A DNA stretch of 23,915 bases from Kiritimatiellia bacterium. GTDB lineage: Bacteria; Verrucomicrobiota; Kiritimatiellia; RFP12; UBA1067. Both the position numbers and the translations under genes were made by a program. Of the stretch, positions 1 to 7,572 are shown one piece after another. Under the pieces are notes generated by a model. That model made no database searches, was not told where the DNA came from, and saw only the letters and a program-made list of their open reading frames with translations. Position 1 is the first letter of the stretch. Every line of letters starts with the position of its first letter. Location: positions 1 through 23,915 of the forward strand of contig JAFPNP010000112.1 in assembly GCA_017411125.1 (NCBI GenBank), in the 5' to 3' direction.

Positions 1-270
1 GCGATCGCGCCGGTGTACCACGTGTTCGAGGCCACGCTTCGCCCGCTCGCCTTCGTCTGCATGAAGCTCACCGACGTGTTCGTTCCAAAGCGCGAATCGA
101 AATACAAACTCACCGCCGATGACCTTCTGCGCATCCTGCAGGACCGCAAGGACGGCGTGTGCCTTTCGGATATCGAGAGCGCTCTCGTCACGCGCATAAT
201 CGTGCTGCGCGTCAAGGGAAAGCCGATAACGCCGGAGGCTATACTTTCCGCGCTCCGCGACGAGACGTGA
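1..270 (+). CDS. C-terminal end of a possible CNNM/CorC-family membrane protein (partial)
   Basis: The frame is open from the first base of the window, so the start lies upstream and only the last 89 residues are visible; the stop is TGA at 268-270. The visible part begins with a hydrophobic stretch (around APVYHVFEATLRPLAFVCM) and goes on to an acidic, helical segment, KLTADDLLRILQDRKDGV, then a DIE-SALVTRII segment. This order recalls the end of a DUF21/CNNM transmembrane domain followed by the 'lt-eeL-rll-e-G-l-e-E--mi-ri' linker of HlyC/CorC-type proteins. If so, the CBS-pair domain that normally follows is missing, because the protein stops about 20 residues after the linker. The match is by eye and weak. 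The gene precedes gpmI by 126 bases and need not be functionally related to it. Confidence 0.4.
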   Translation, partial: AIAPVYHVFEATLRPLAFVCMKLTDVFVPKRESKYKLTADDLLRILQDRKDGVCLSDIESALVTRIIVLRVKGKPITPEAILSALRDET

Positions 271-308
271 AGCGTCGTGCCTTTGTTCTCGCACATGCGG
301 GACGAATG

Positions 309-317
309 TGGTACAAT
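309..317 (+). promoter_or_regulatory. Extended -10 promoter candidate for gpmI
   Basis: TGG directly followed by TACAAT (309-317) matches an extended -10 element (TGn-TATAAT-like). It lies in the 126-base gap before gpmI. No good -35 box is present at 17 bases; TTGTTC at 283-288 is 23 bases away, too far. Extended -10 promoters can work without a -35, so this is plausible but unproven. Confidence 0.35.
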
Positions 318-326
318 TCATGTCCA

Positions 327-346
327 GCCCGGAGAACGAACCGGGC
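327..346 (+). other. Small stem-loop in the gpmI leader
   Basis: GCCCGG at 327-332 and CCGGGC at 341-346 form a perfect 6-bp GC stem with an 8-base loop. It sits between the candidate -10 box and the gpmI start, so it would lie at the 5' end of the messenger. There is no U-run after it, so it does not look like a terminator. It may stabilise the transcript or be chance in GC-rich DNA. Confidence 0.3.
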
Positions 347-396
347 GCAGCCATGTATTTGGAAAACAAGCAGAACAAATGGAAAGAGAAGAGAAA

Positions 397-1983
397 ATGA
401 GACCAGTAGCACTGATCATACGAGACGGGTGGGGCGTGAACGCGCGCCACGAGGGCAATTCGGCGGCGGCGGCGAAGACGCCTGTCATAGACCAGATACG
501 CGCGCGCTATCCGCACTGCCTGCTCGATTGCTGCGGCGAGGCCGTAGGCCTGCCCGACGGATACCAGGGCAGTTCCGAGGTGGGGCACCTCAACATGGGC
601 GCCGGGCGCATCGTCGTCCAGGAGCTCAAGCGCATCGACGACGGGCTTTCGTCCGGCGAGCTCTTCAAGAGTCCCAAGTGGGCGAACCTCATGGCTAACT
701 GGAAGAAGAACGCGAGCCAGCTGCACTTCTTCGGGCTGCTGCAGGACGAGGGCGTCCACGCGCACCAGGAGCATCTCTACAAGCTGATGAAACGCGCCCG
801 CCAGGAAAATCCGTCCGGCAAGATCGTGGTGCATCCGTTCCTCGACGGGCGCGACACTCCGCCGCGCTCCACGCTCGAGTACGTCGCCCGCCTGAAGACC
901 GAAATGGCGGCCGTGGGCAACTGCACGATCGGAACTTTCATGGGCCGCTACTACGGCATGGACCGCGTGAAGAACTGGACTCTCACGGACCTCGCCTACA
1001 ACTGCATCGTCTCGTGCGAGGGACGCAAGGTAGCGAGCGTCGAGGACGCGGTAAAGGCATCCTACGAAAACGACAAGACGCCCGACGGCACGCCGATGAC
1101 GGACGAGTACATCCCCTGCTGCGTGATGGACGGCTACGAGGGCGTGAAGGACGGCGACTGCATCATGCACACCAACTACCGCCAGGACCGCGCCATACAG
1201 CTCACGCAGGCGTTCGTGTGCGCCGACTACGCCGGCAGCCGCCATGCGGCGCCGAAGGTCACGTATCTCGGTTTCACGCGCTACTGGGACGAATTCGAAG
1301 ACTACCTGCTCGGCGCGATGGGCGCCGGCGGCGGCATGGAAAATCTTCTCGGCGAAGTCGTCTCCCGCGCCGGGATCAAGCAGCTGCGTCTCGCGGAGAC
1401 GCAGAAGTTCCGCCACGTCACGAGCTTCTTCAACGGCAAGTCCACCACGCCTTCCGAGGGCGAGGACCAGGTGGAGGTGAAGAGCCGCTTCGATCCCGCC
1501 ACGTTCGCCAGCCATCCCGAGATGGACGCGTACAACGTTACCGACGAACTGCTAAAGCGTCTGGAGAACAATCCCTACGGCTTCATCGTGGTCAACTACG
1601 CGAACTGCGACATGGTGGGTCACACCGGCGATCCCAAGGCCGCCGCGAAGGCGGTGGAGGTCGTGGACGAGTGCATCGGCAAGATCGTGCCCCGCCTGCT
1701 CGAACTCGACGCCCACGTGCTCATCTACGCCGACCACGGCAACGCGGAGCAGATGGTGGACTACAAGACCGGCATGGTCAAGACTTCGCACACGCTCAAC
1801 CTCGTGGACTGCTTCTACGTGGCGAATGACGCGGCGGGCGTGCGTCTCACCCCGCTCGCGAAGCTGAGCGCGGTCGCGCCCACGGCGCTCCAGATGCTCG
1901 GCATCCCCGTTCCGTCCGAAATGACCACGCCCTCGCTCCTCGCGGGCAAGGAACCGTGGTCGAAGACGTCCCTCAACATCTGA
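397..1983 (+). CDS. gpmI: 2,3-bisphosphoglycerate-independent phosphoglycerate mutase
   Basis: This cytoplasmic enzyme interconverts 3-phosphoglycerate and 2-phosphoglycerate in glycolysis and gluconeogenesis, using two metal ions (usually Mn) and a phosphoserine intermediate. The protein is 528 residues, normal for the family. Visible signatures, in order: the metal-binding RDGWG near the N-terminus; SEVGHLNMGAGR with the catalytic serine; HFFGLLQDEGVHAHQEHL; HPFLDGRDTPPRS; GRYYGMDR; RQDRAIQ; NYANCDMVGHTGD; and YADHGNAEQM followed by KTSHTLN, which carry metal ligands of the alkaline-phosphatase-like domain. The start chosen is ATG 397 (MRPVALIIRDGWG), because family members begin just before the DGWG motif and a purine-rich AGAGAAGAG lies just upstream. 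An in-frame ATG at 379 adds six residues, and the frame is open back to 277 without homology. The amidase gene follows 9 bases after the stop, so the two are probably cotranscribed. Confidence 0.96.
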   Translation: MRPVALIIRDGWGVNARHEGNSAAAAKTPVIDQIRARYPHCLLDCCGEAVGLPDGYQGSSEVGHLNMGAGRIVVQELKRIDDGLSSGELFKSPKWANLMANWKKNASQLHFFGLLQDEGVHAHQEHLYKLMKRARQENPSGKIVVHPFLDGRDTPPRSTLEYVARLKTEMAAVGNCTIGTFMGRYYGMDRVKNWTLTDLAYNCIVSCEGRKVASVEDAVKASYENDKTPDGTPMTDEYIPCCVMDGYEGVKDGDCIMHTNYRQDRAIQLTQAFVCADYAGSRHAAPKVTYLGFTRYWDEFEDYLLGAMGAGGGMENLLGEVVSRAGIKQLRLAETQKFRHVTSFFNGKSTTPSEGEDQVEVKSRFDPATFASHPEMDAYNVTDELLKRLENNPYGFIVVNYANCDMVGHTGDPKAAAKAVEVVDECIGKIVPRLLELDAHVLIYADHGNAEQMVDYKTGMVKTSHTLNLVDCFYVANDAAGVRLTPLAKLSAVAPTALQMLGIPVPSEMTTPSLLAGKEPWSKTSLNI

Positions 1984-1992
1984 CGGGTAGAA

Positions 1993-3213
1993 ATGCCCGG
2001 ACGGTTGCTAGCGGCTTTGCTGGCGCTGGCGCTTATCGCGCCGGCGCAGCTTGCCGCCGCACCGCTCGTCCTCAACGACGACTACAAGTCTCCGCGCAAC
2101 AAGGAGCGTCCGCTGCGGAAGGCGACCTCGCTAATCGTGCTGCACACCACCGAGGCGCACGCGAAAAGCTCGCTCAACAAGCTTAGCGAGCGCGGCGAGG
2201 CGCACTATTGCGTGACGGAGGACGGAACCGTGTACCGCATCGTGGACCGCGACCGCGAGGCGTTCCACGCCGGGCGGTCAATGTGGAACGGCAAGGAGGA
2301 CTGCGACGAGTTCTCCATCGGCATCGAGGTCGTCGGCCACCACGACAAGGCCGTCACCCTCCAGCAGCTCGCCGCCCTGCGCGAACTGCTTGCGCGGCTC
2401 AAGAAGATGTACAGGATAACGGACGGCCGCATCGTGTGCCATTCGCACGTGGCTTACGGCGCGCCAAATTCCTGGCACAAGCAGAAGCACCGCGGACGCA
2501 AGCGCTGCGGAATGCTCTTCGCCATGCCGAGCGTGCGCGCCAGACTCGGTCTTGCGGCGCGCGCGGCTCACGATCCCGATGTAAAGGCCAGACGGCTCGT
2601 GCAGGCCGACCCTGAACTTGCGCAGGTGCTTTACGGCAATACGGACACCATGGCGCGCGTGTACAACAGCAAGCCGACGATTTCCGCCCGCCCGCCGGCG
2701 CCGAAGTCCGTCGCGAACAAAACGGCGAAGGGCGGCAAGCCACCGAAAAAGGGCGTGGCGAAGGTGAAGCCGCTGCCGCCGAAACCGGCCGTGAAGAAGA
2801 AAGACGTAATAACGGTCAAGGCGCCGCCGCCCATCGTGAAACCTGCCGTTCCGAAAAACGCGCCGCCGCCGGAAGACGACAGCGGAGTGCTTTCAAGCGT
2901 CTGCGGCTTTTTCAAGAACACCGCGAAACTCATCGTCCCGAAAAAGAAAGAGGCGCCTCCAGCGCCTGGACGCCGGCTTCCCTCGCCGCCGCAGATACTT
3001 TCGCGCGATCCGCGCAACCTCGCCGCTCTGGAGTCGATGCCGGGCTACGTGAAGGGCGGTCCTGTGAGTGAAGAACTTTCTCCGTACAAGATCGCCGGCG
3101 CGGCCTGGCGTTCGCCCACCACGTATTACTACATGAACGGGCGCATCGTCACCGGCGACCGCGTGAACGAGCGGACGGTCGAAAAGGGCACTCTCATATT
3201 TTTCAAGAAGTAG
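1993..3213 (+). CDS. Secreted N-acetylmuramoyl-L-alanine amidase (Amidase_2 domain)
   Basis: The enzyme is predicted to cleave the amide bond between N-acetylmuramic acid and L-alanine in peptidoglycan, outside the cytoplasmic membrane. The 406-residue protein starts with a signal peptide (about residues 1-23, ending LAAA-P). The Amidase_2/PGRP fold spans about 45-180: zinc ligand H51 in IVLHTTEA, an invariant GIE at 110-112, and CHSHVAYG at 149-156 with the second histidine. The usual SDPG motif is replaced by RKRCG; C172 could be the third zinc ligand, as cysteine is in T7 lysozyme and PGRPs. A long Pro/Lys-rich linker (about 225-295) may thread through or bind the wall, then a small C-terminal segment follows with no family I recognise. 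ATG 1993 is close behind the gpmI stop, with only a weak ribosome-binding site. Confidence 0.88.
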   Translation: MPGRLLAALLALALIAPAQLAAAPLVLNDDYKSPRNKERPLRKATSLIVLHTTEAHAKSSLNKLSERGEAHYCVTEDGTVYRIVDRDREAFHAGRSMWNGKEDCDEFSIGIEVVGHHDKAVTLQQLAALRELLARLKKMYRITDGRIVCHSHVAYGAPNSWHKQKHRGRKRCGMLFAMPSVRARLGLAARAAHDPDVKARRLVQADPELAQVLYGNTDTMARVYNSKPTISARPPAPKSVANKTAKGGKPPKKGVAKVKPLPPKPAVKKKDVITVKAPPPIVKPAVPKNAPPPEDDSGVLSSVCGFFKNTAKLIVPKKKEAPPAPGRRLPSPPQILSRDPRNLAALESMPGYVKGGPVSEELSPYKIAGAAWRSPTTYYYMNGRIVTGDRVNERTVEKGTLIFFKK

Positions 3214-3243
3214 AGACGCCAGGGACTTGAATGCGTCTGTTTG
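3214..3243 (+). terminator. Weak stem-loop after the amidase gene
   Basis: AGACGC at 3214-3219, directly after the amidase stop, pairs perfectly with GCGTCT at 3233-3238 across a 13-base loop and is followed by GTTTG. The T-run is short and the loop long, so termination would be weak. It marks the boundary between the gpmI-amidase unit and the island. Confidence 0.3.
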
Positions 3244-3257
3244 GGCGGAGGTGAAAA

Positions 3258-6200
3258 ATGTCTAAGATATTCGACAACATAGGGATGTCCTTCGAGAGCG
3301 GTCTGAAGGCCATTCTTTCCAACCTCGGTGTCAAACGAGCCGACTTTTGCGTCGGCTACTTCAACCTTCGCGGCTGGAAGTTGTTGCTGGCAATGTTGAT
3401 GCGCTTTCGGGAGCCGATGTCTATGAGAAGGATGCGCAGGGGCATGCCGTAAAAGTGCATCGCGTCTGCCGTTTGTTGATAGGCATGCACCGCCAGCCGG
3501 GGGATCTGGTTCGTGAAATGTTCTCGGCGGACAAAAAGATTGTGGACAATGCCCAGGCGGCGGCATGGAAGCAGTCCGTTCTTTCCGATCTGCGCGGCAG
3601 TTGACGTTTGGGTTGCAGACAAACGAGGATGAAGCCGCCCTGCAGAAGCTCAAGGCGCAGTTGACAGACGGCAAGGTCGTCGTTAAGTTGCACCTTCGCT
3701 ACCCGCTTCACGCAAAGCTCTATCTCGCTCATCGCCCGGACGACACTTCCAACCCAATCATGTCGCTCATGGGCTCCAGCAATCTGACGTTCAGCGGCCT
3801 GATGCGCAATGGGGAACTGAATGCCGAGTTTGGCGATCCGGATGACGGACGAAAGTTCGACAAGTGGTTTACGGAACGTTGGAACGATGCGTTCAGTCTC
3901 GAGATAACGCAAGATCTCGTCAAGGTGCTTGATGAGTGCTGGGCGTCGGAGAACAAGCCCACCCCTTACGAGATATACCTGAAGATCATGTTCAATCTCA
4001 GTCGCGAGGCGCGAGGCGGCGTTTCGGAATTCCATTTGCCGCATCCGTTCAACACGGAACTTTACGAATTCCAGAAGACAGCCGTCAAGCTGGTTTTGCG
4101 CCACCTGAAGAAACGCGGCGGGGCGATGCTGGGCGATGTCGTAGGGCTTGGCAAGACTATCACGGCATGTGCAGTGGCGAAATACTATGAATCGGTTGAA
4201 GATTCATCCGCTTTGATTCTCTGCCCGCCGAACTTGATTGACATGTGGAAGTCATACGCGCGCGAATATGACCTGAAGGTTGAGATTCGGCCCGTTGCAA
4301 AGCGATTTGACGCCAAGCGCGAACGTTTCTTCCGGCTGGTAATCATCGACGAAAGCCACAATCTGCGCAACTCCGGCGGGAGCCGCTATGCGATGATACG
4401 CGATCTCCTGCACTATCAGAAGAACGATGTTTTGCTGCTGACGGCTACGCCCTACAACAAGGACTACTCGGACATCGCCGCGCAGCTGCGCCTCTTTCTC
4501 AATCCAGACGCTGACCTGGGCGTTCGGCCGGAACGCGCCATCGCCGCATACGGCGGGGAACAGGGTTTTGTCCAGGCGTTCCCGGACATGCCGGTTTCAA
4601 GTATCCGCGCCTTCGAGAAGAGCGAGAGTTCCGATGACTGGCGCGATCTGTTGAAACTCTTCCTTGTCAGGCGAACGCGCACGTTCATCAAGAACAACTA
4701 CGCGCTGTCAGATGAAACAGATCCTTCCCGAAAGTATCTTCCAGGCAAGACCGGTGGTTGCCGCAACTACTTTCCCGATCGTGTCCCCAAGACGGTCAAG
4801 TTCACGACAAATCCGGGTGATCAGTTCGAGAGCCTCTACTGCGAAGACATGATGGACTTGATGGGATCGCTGAAACTGCCGCGATACGGTCTTGTAAAAT
4901 ATCTTGATCCCGCGAAACAGGCAAGTGTCACGGCGGCAGACAAACAGATATTCGAAAGCCTTTCGTCGGCAGGAAAGCGGCTCATGGGATTCTGCCGCAG
5001 CAACTTCTGCAAGCGCATGGATTCAAGCGGCGTGGTGTTCCTCATGTCGCTCTACCGCCATGCCGTCCGCAACTCCATGTACCTTTATGCGATTAAGAAC
5101 GGACTCGACTTGCCCTTGCGCGTCGGTACTGAACTTGACGAAGGCTGGATGGAGGATGAAGTGGATGGTGAAAGCATCCTTGAGTTTTCTACGCTTGAAT
5201 CCGTGTACACCAAACGCGGCGTTGACGCATACGAGAAGGTCAAGTCCGAGGGCGGAGGCGGTGTACGATGGATTTCGCCCGCCTATTTCAAGCCGTCTCT
5301 CGCCCGTGCGCTGAAGCCCGACCTTAAGACGATTATTGAAATGATCGGCAAATGCAGCGTTTGGCGTCCGGCTGATGACGAGAAGCTTAACGCCCTGCAG
5401 AAGCTTCTGGAGAAAGACCATCCTTCCGAGAAAGTGCTTGTCTTCACGCAGTATTCCGATACCGCCCGCTACATTGCAATGCAGTTGAAATCGCGCGGTT
5501 TCGCAAACGTGGCGCAGGTGGACGGCGACACGCCCGATCTCGTCGAGCAGGTGCGCCGGTTCTCGCCGGTCTCTAACAAGGTCTCGCCGCTTCCGCCGAC
5601 TGATGCGCAGACGCGAATTCTCGTCACGACCGACGCGCTTTCCGAGGGTCAGAACCTCCAGGATGCGCACATCGTCGTCAACTACGACCTGCCATGGGCG
5701 ATCATCCGCCTCATTCAGCGTGCTGGACGCGTGGACCGAATCGGACAGCGCTCGGAGAGGGTATGGTGCTATTCGTTCTTCCCGCAGGAGGGTGTGAACG
5801 AGATCATCCGCCTCACGAACCGCCTCAATTCCCGTATCAACGCCAATGCGGAGGCCGTTGGATCGGACGAAATCTTCTTCGAGGGCAACCAGCAGAATCT
5901 TGCCGAAATCTTCAACGAAAAGGCCGGCGTCCTGGACGAGAAGGATGATGGCGAAGTGGACATCGCCTCGCAAGCCTATCAGATATGGGATGAGGCGACA
6001 AAGAACAACCCGGCCCTTGCTAAGCGAATCATGTCACTTGCCGACGTCGTATATTCCACCAAGCCGTCCGAGGGACGCGGCGAGGGCGTGATCACCTACG
6101 CACGGACGCGTAATGACAATGATATTCTATCCTGGATCGCGGCCGACGGAACGGTGAAGACGCAGTCGCTCACGACTATTCTCGAGGCGCTCGCCTGTAC

Positions 6201-6621
6201 GCCGAAAACGCCTGCGCTTGCTCCGCTCGCCAATCACCATGCGCTTGTCGCACGAGCCTTGAGAGAAATCTCGTTCGACACCGGCAAGGCCTCATTAGGC
6301 GTTTTGGGCGGTAAATCGTCGACGCGCTGGAAAGTTTTCAACCTTTTGCAGAACAGGACGCGCAAGGATCAGGGGACGCTTTTCGAGGCGCAGTCCAAGG
6401 CCATTGCCAACGAAGTGTTCATGTACCCGTTGCGAGAATCCGCAAAAGTGGCGCTCGGCAAAATGTTCGCAAGGGGTGAAAGCGCGGACGACATTCTTCA
6501 CCTTGTCGAAGAATACCACGCCACCAACGAACTGTGCGCCCGGCCCGCCGACGAAGATGGCTCAGGCCCTCGCGATGTCGTGCGCATCATCTGCTCGCTC
6601 GGATTGAGGGAGGGTGAATAA
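3258..6621 (+). pseudogene. PLD-nuclease/SNF2-type helicase, split by two frameshifts
   Basis: If repaired, the protein has about 1,121 residues: an N-terminal phospholipase D-like nuclease fused to a superfamily 2 (SNF2-like) DNA translocase, a type found in restriction-like defence loci. The start is ATG 3258, six bases after GGAGG (3247-3251). Reading runs in one frame to about 3387, moves by -1 (through ADVYEKDAQGH... to about 3595), then moves -1 again into a 1,018-residue open frame (3565-6621). Each junction is fixed by restoring one base, giving GWKLLAGN and DLRRQLTFG. In the long frame, numbered from its first ATG at 3565: HxK at H49/K51 and GSSNLT at 70-75 (PLD), Walker A GDVVGLGKT 190-198, DESH 262-265, TATPYN 293-298, and SEGQNLQ followed by QRAGRVDRIGQ (motifs V and VI, near 719-729). 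Only one HKD motif is seen, so the nuclease would have to dimerise. Stop codons after both shifts would leave the nuclease half unmade; the helicase part could still be translated from an internal start. Assembly error is the alternative. Confidence 0.85.
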
Positions 6622-6724
6622 TGGGACTTCTGGGACAGATGAGACATCTAGGACAGTTGAAATCTCTGGGACGGTCGTATTCGTCCCATCTGTCTCAGTT
6701 GTCCCATAAGTATCAGTTGTCCCA
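6622..6724 (+). repeat. Nonanucleotide inverted array 1 (helicase / four-helix gap)
   Basis: The left arm has six units starting at 6622, 6631, 6640, 6649, 6658 and 6667 (TGGGAC, TGGGAC, TGAGAC, TAGGAC, TGAAAT, TGGGAC), exactly 9 bases apart. The right arm has five complementary units at 6683, 6692, 6701, 6710 and 6719 (GTCCCA, GTCTCA, GTCCCA, GTATCA, GTCCCA), again exactly 9 apart. TGGGACG (6667-6673) and CGTCCCA (6682-6688) form the apical stem around an 8-base loop, so the whole array can fold into a long imperfect hairpin. It begins at the base after the helicase TAA and ends just before the Shine-Dalgarno of the next gene. Units vary in their last three bases, so it is not a simple microsatellite. 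Confidence 0.92.
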
Positions 6725-6741
6725 TCAAAGGAGGCTTTGCC

Positions 6742-7359
6742 ATGGCTGAAATCCCGAAAATCGTTTTGCCGCATGGCGGCTACCGCAATCTCATAGTCTA
6801 CAAGAAGAGTGATGTGATCTATCAGGGCACGGTTGCATTCTGCCGCCGCTTTCTTCCGGCGCACGGCGACCGTACGGTCGATCAGATGACGCAGGCCGCC
6901 CGCAGCTGCAAGCAGAATATCGCCGAGGGTAGCGCGGCGAGCGGCACGAGCAAGGAAACGGAAATCAAGCTCACGAATGTCGCCCGCGCCACGCTCGACG
7001 AGTTGATCGAAGACTATCTCGACTGGCTCAAATCGCATGATGCCGCCGTATGGGCGGCGTCTGATGAAAAGGTAAAGGCCGCGCGGGAATTCGCAATCAA
7101 TAACGCCGAATGGCCGGCATGGAAGCCGATCTTCGAGTCTCGTTCTCCGGAAACCTTGGCGAATCTGATGCTGACCCTTTGCCATCAGACGCGCTATATG
7201 CTCGACAAGATGATTGCCGCGCAGGAAGAGGATTTCAAGAAGCATGGCGGCGTGCGCGAGCGCATGCATGCCGCGCGTACGGCTGCACGCGGCGAGGAAT
7301 GGGACAAGAGCGTGTTTTCACGGCTTGATAGCGCGAATACCGCCGAGGAACTGGAGTAG
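6742..7359 (+). CDS. Four-helix-bundle (S23/Avd-like) protein with suffix domain
   Basis: The 205-residue protein belongs to the four-helix-bundle superfamily that includes the 23S rRNA intervening-sequence protein and the DGR accessory factor Avd. The bundle core lies at about residues 14-100 (YRNLIVYKKSDVIYQ, RTVDQMTQAARSCKQNIAEGSAA, SKETEIKLTNVARATLDEL), with the hallmark sequence around QNIAEG. A second helical part (about 125-180, ETLANLMLTLCHQTRYMLDK, GGVRERM) looks like the 'four helix bundle suffix' domain seen mainly in PVC genomes. Family members are basic and thought to bind nucleic acid, but no activity is established. The start is firm: AAGGAGG (6728-6734) lies 7 bases upstream. 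Nonanucleotide arrays flank the gene on both sides, and it interrupts the helicase-methyltransferase pair. The TAG stop may be premature (see 7360-7431). Confidence 0.88.
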   Translation: MAEIPKIVLPHGGYRNLIVYKKSDVIYQGTVAFCRRFLPAHGDRTVDQMTQAARSCKQNIAEGSAASGTSKETEIKLTNVARATLDELIEDYLDWLKSHDAAVWAASDEKVKAAREFAINNAEWPAWKPIFESRSPETLANLMLTLCHQTRYMLDKMIAAQEEDFKKHGGVRERMHAARTAARGEEWDKSVFSRLDSANTAEELE

Positions 7360-7431
7360 TGCGCAGCTGAGATTCGCGATCGCGTATCTCGCGCCGTCTG
7401 GAGTATCAAGCGCAGAAAGGGATGGGCGTGA
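7360..7431 (+). other. In-frame coding remnant beyond the TAG of the four-helix gene
   Basis: After TAG (7357-7359) the same frame continues for 23 sense codons to TGA at 7429-7431 and reads CAAEIRDRVSRAVWSIKR plus five residues. This amphipathic, basic helix would be a natural C-terminus, joining as ...TAEELE-stop-CAAEIRD. A single CAG-to-TAG change would explain it; readthrough is the other option. Other genes here end in TAG, TGA and TAA, so the code is not reassigned. The extension overlaps the first unit of the following array. Confidence 0.45.
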
Positions 7432-7561
7432 TGGAACCAATGCAACAAATAAGACATCTGCGACTATTGCGACTTCTGAGACTGTCCCATAAGTTCCACA
7501 TGTCTCATTCGTCCCAGTTGTACCATCTGTCTCATTCGTCCCATCAGTCCCAGTTGCCCCA
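7423..7561 (+). repeat. Nonanucleotide inverted array 2 (four-helix / methyltransferase gap)
   Basis: Seven left-arm units start at 7423, 7432, 7441, 7450, 7459, 7468 and 7477 (TGGGCG, TGGAAC, TGCAAC, TAAGAC, TGCGAC, TGCGAC, TGAGAC). Nine right-arm units start at 7484, 7493, 7502, 7511, 7520, 7529, 7538, 7547 and 7556 (GTCCCA, GTTCCA, GTCTCA, GTCCCA, GTACCA, GTCTCA, GTCCCA, GTCCCA, GCCCCA). The 9-base spacing is exact in both arms; at the turn it is 7, leaving almost no loop. The right arm is better conserved than the left. The final A of the last unit is the first A of the AAAGGAG ribosome-binding site of the methyltransferase. Confidence 0.92.
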
Positions 7562-7572
7562 AAGGAGCCCCT

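Noticed and set aside
3347..3604. Separate 85-residue gene
   Set aside because: It is the middle segment of the frameshifted PLD-helicase, joined on both sides by sensible sequence.
6622..7561. Arrays as a CRISPR locus
   Set aside because: Units are 9 bases with two opposed orientations; there are no 25-40-base repeats, no spacers and no cas genes.
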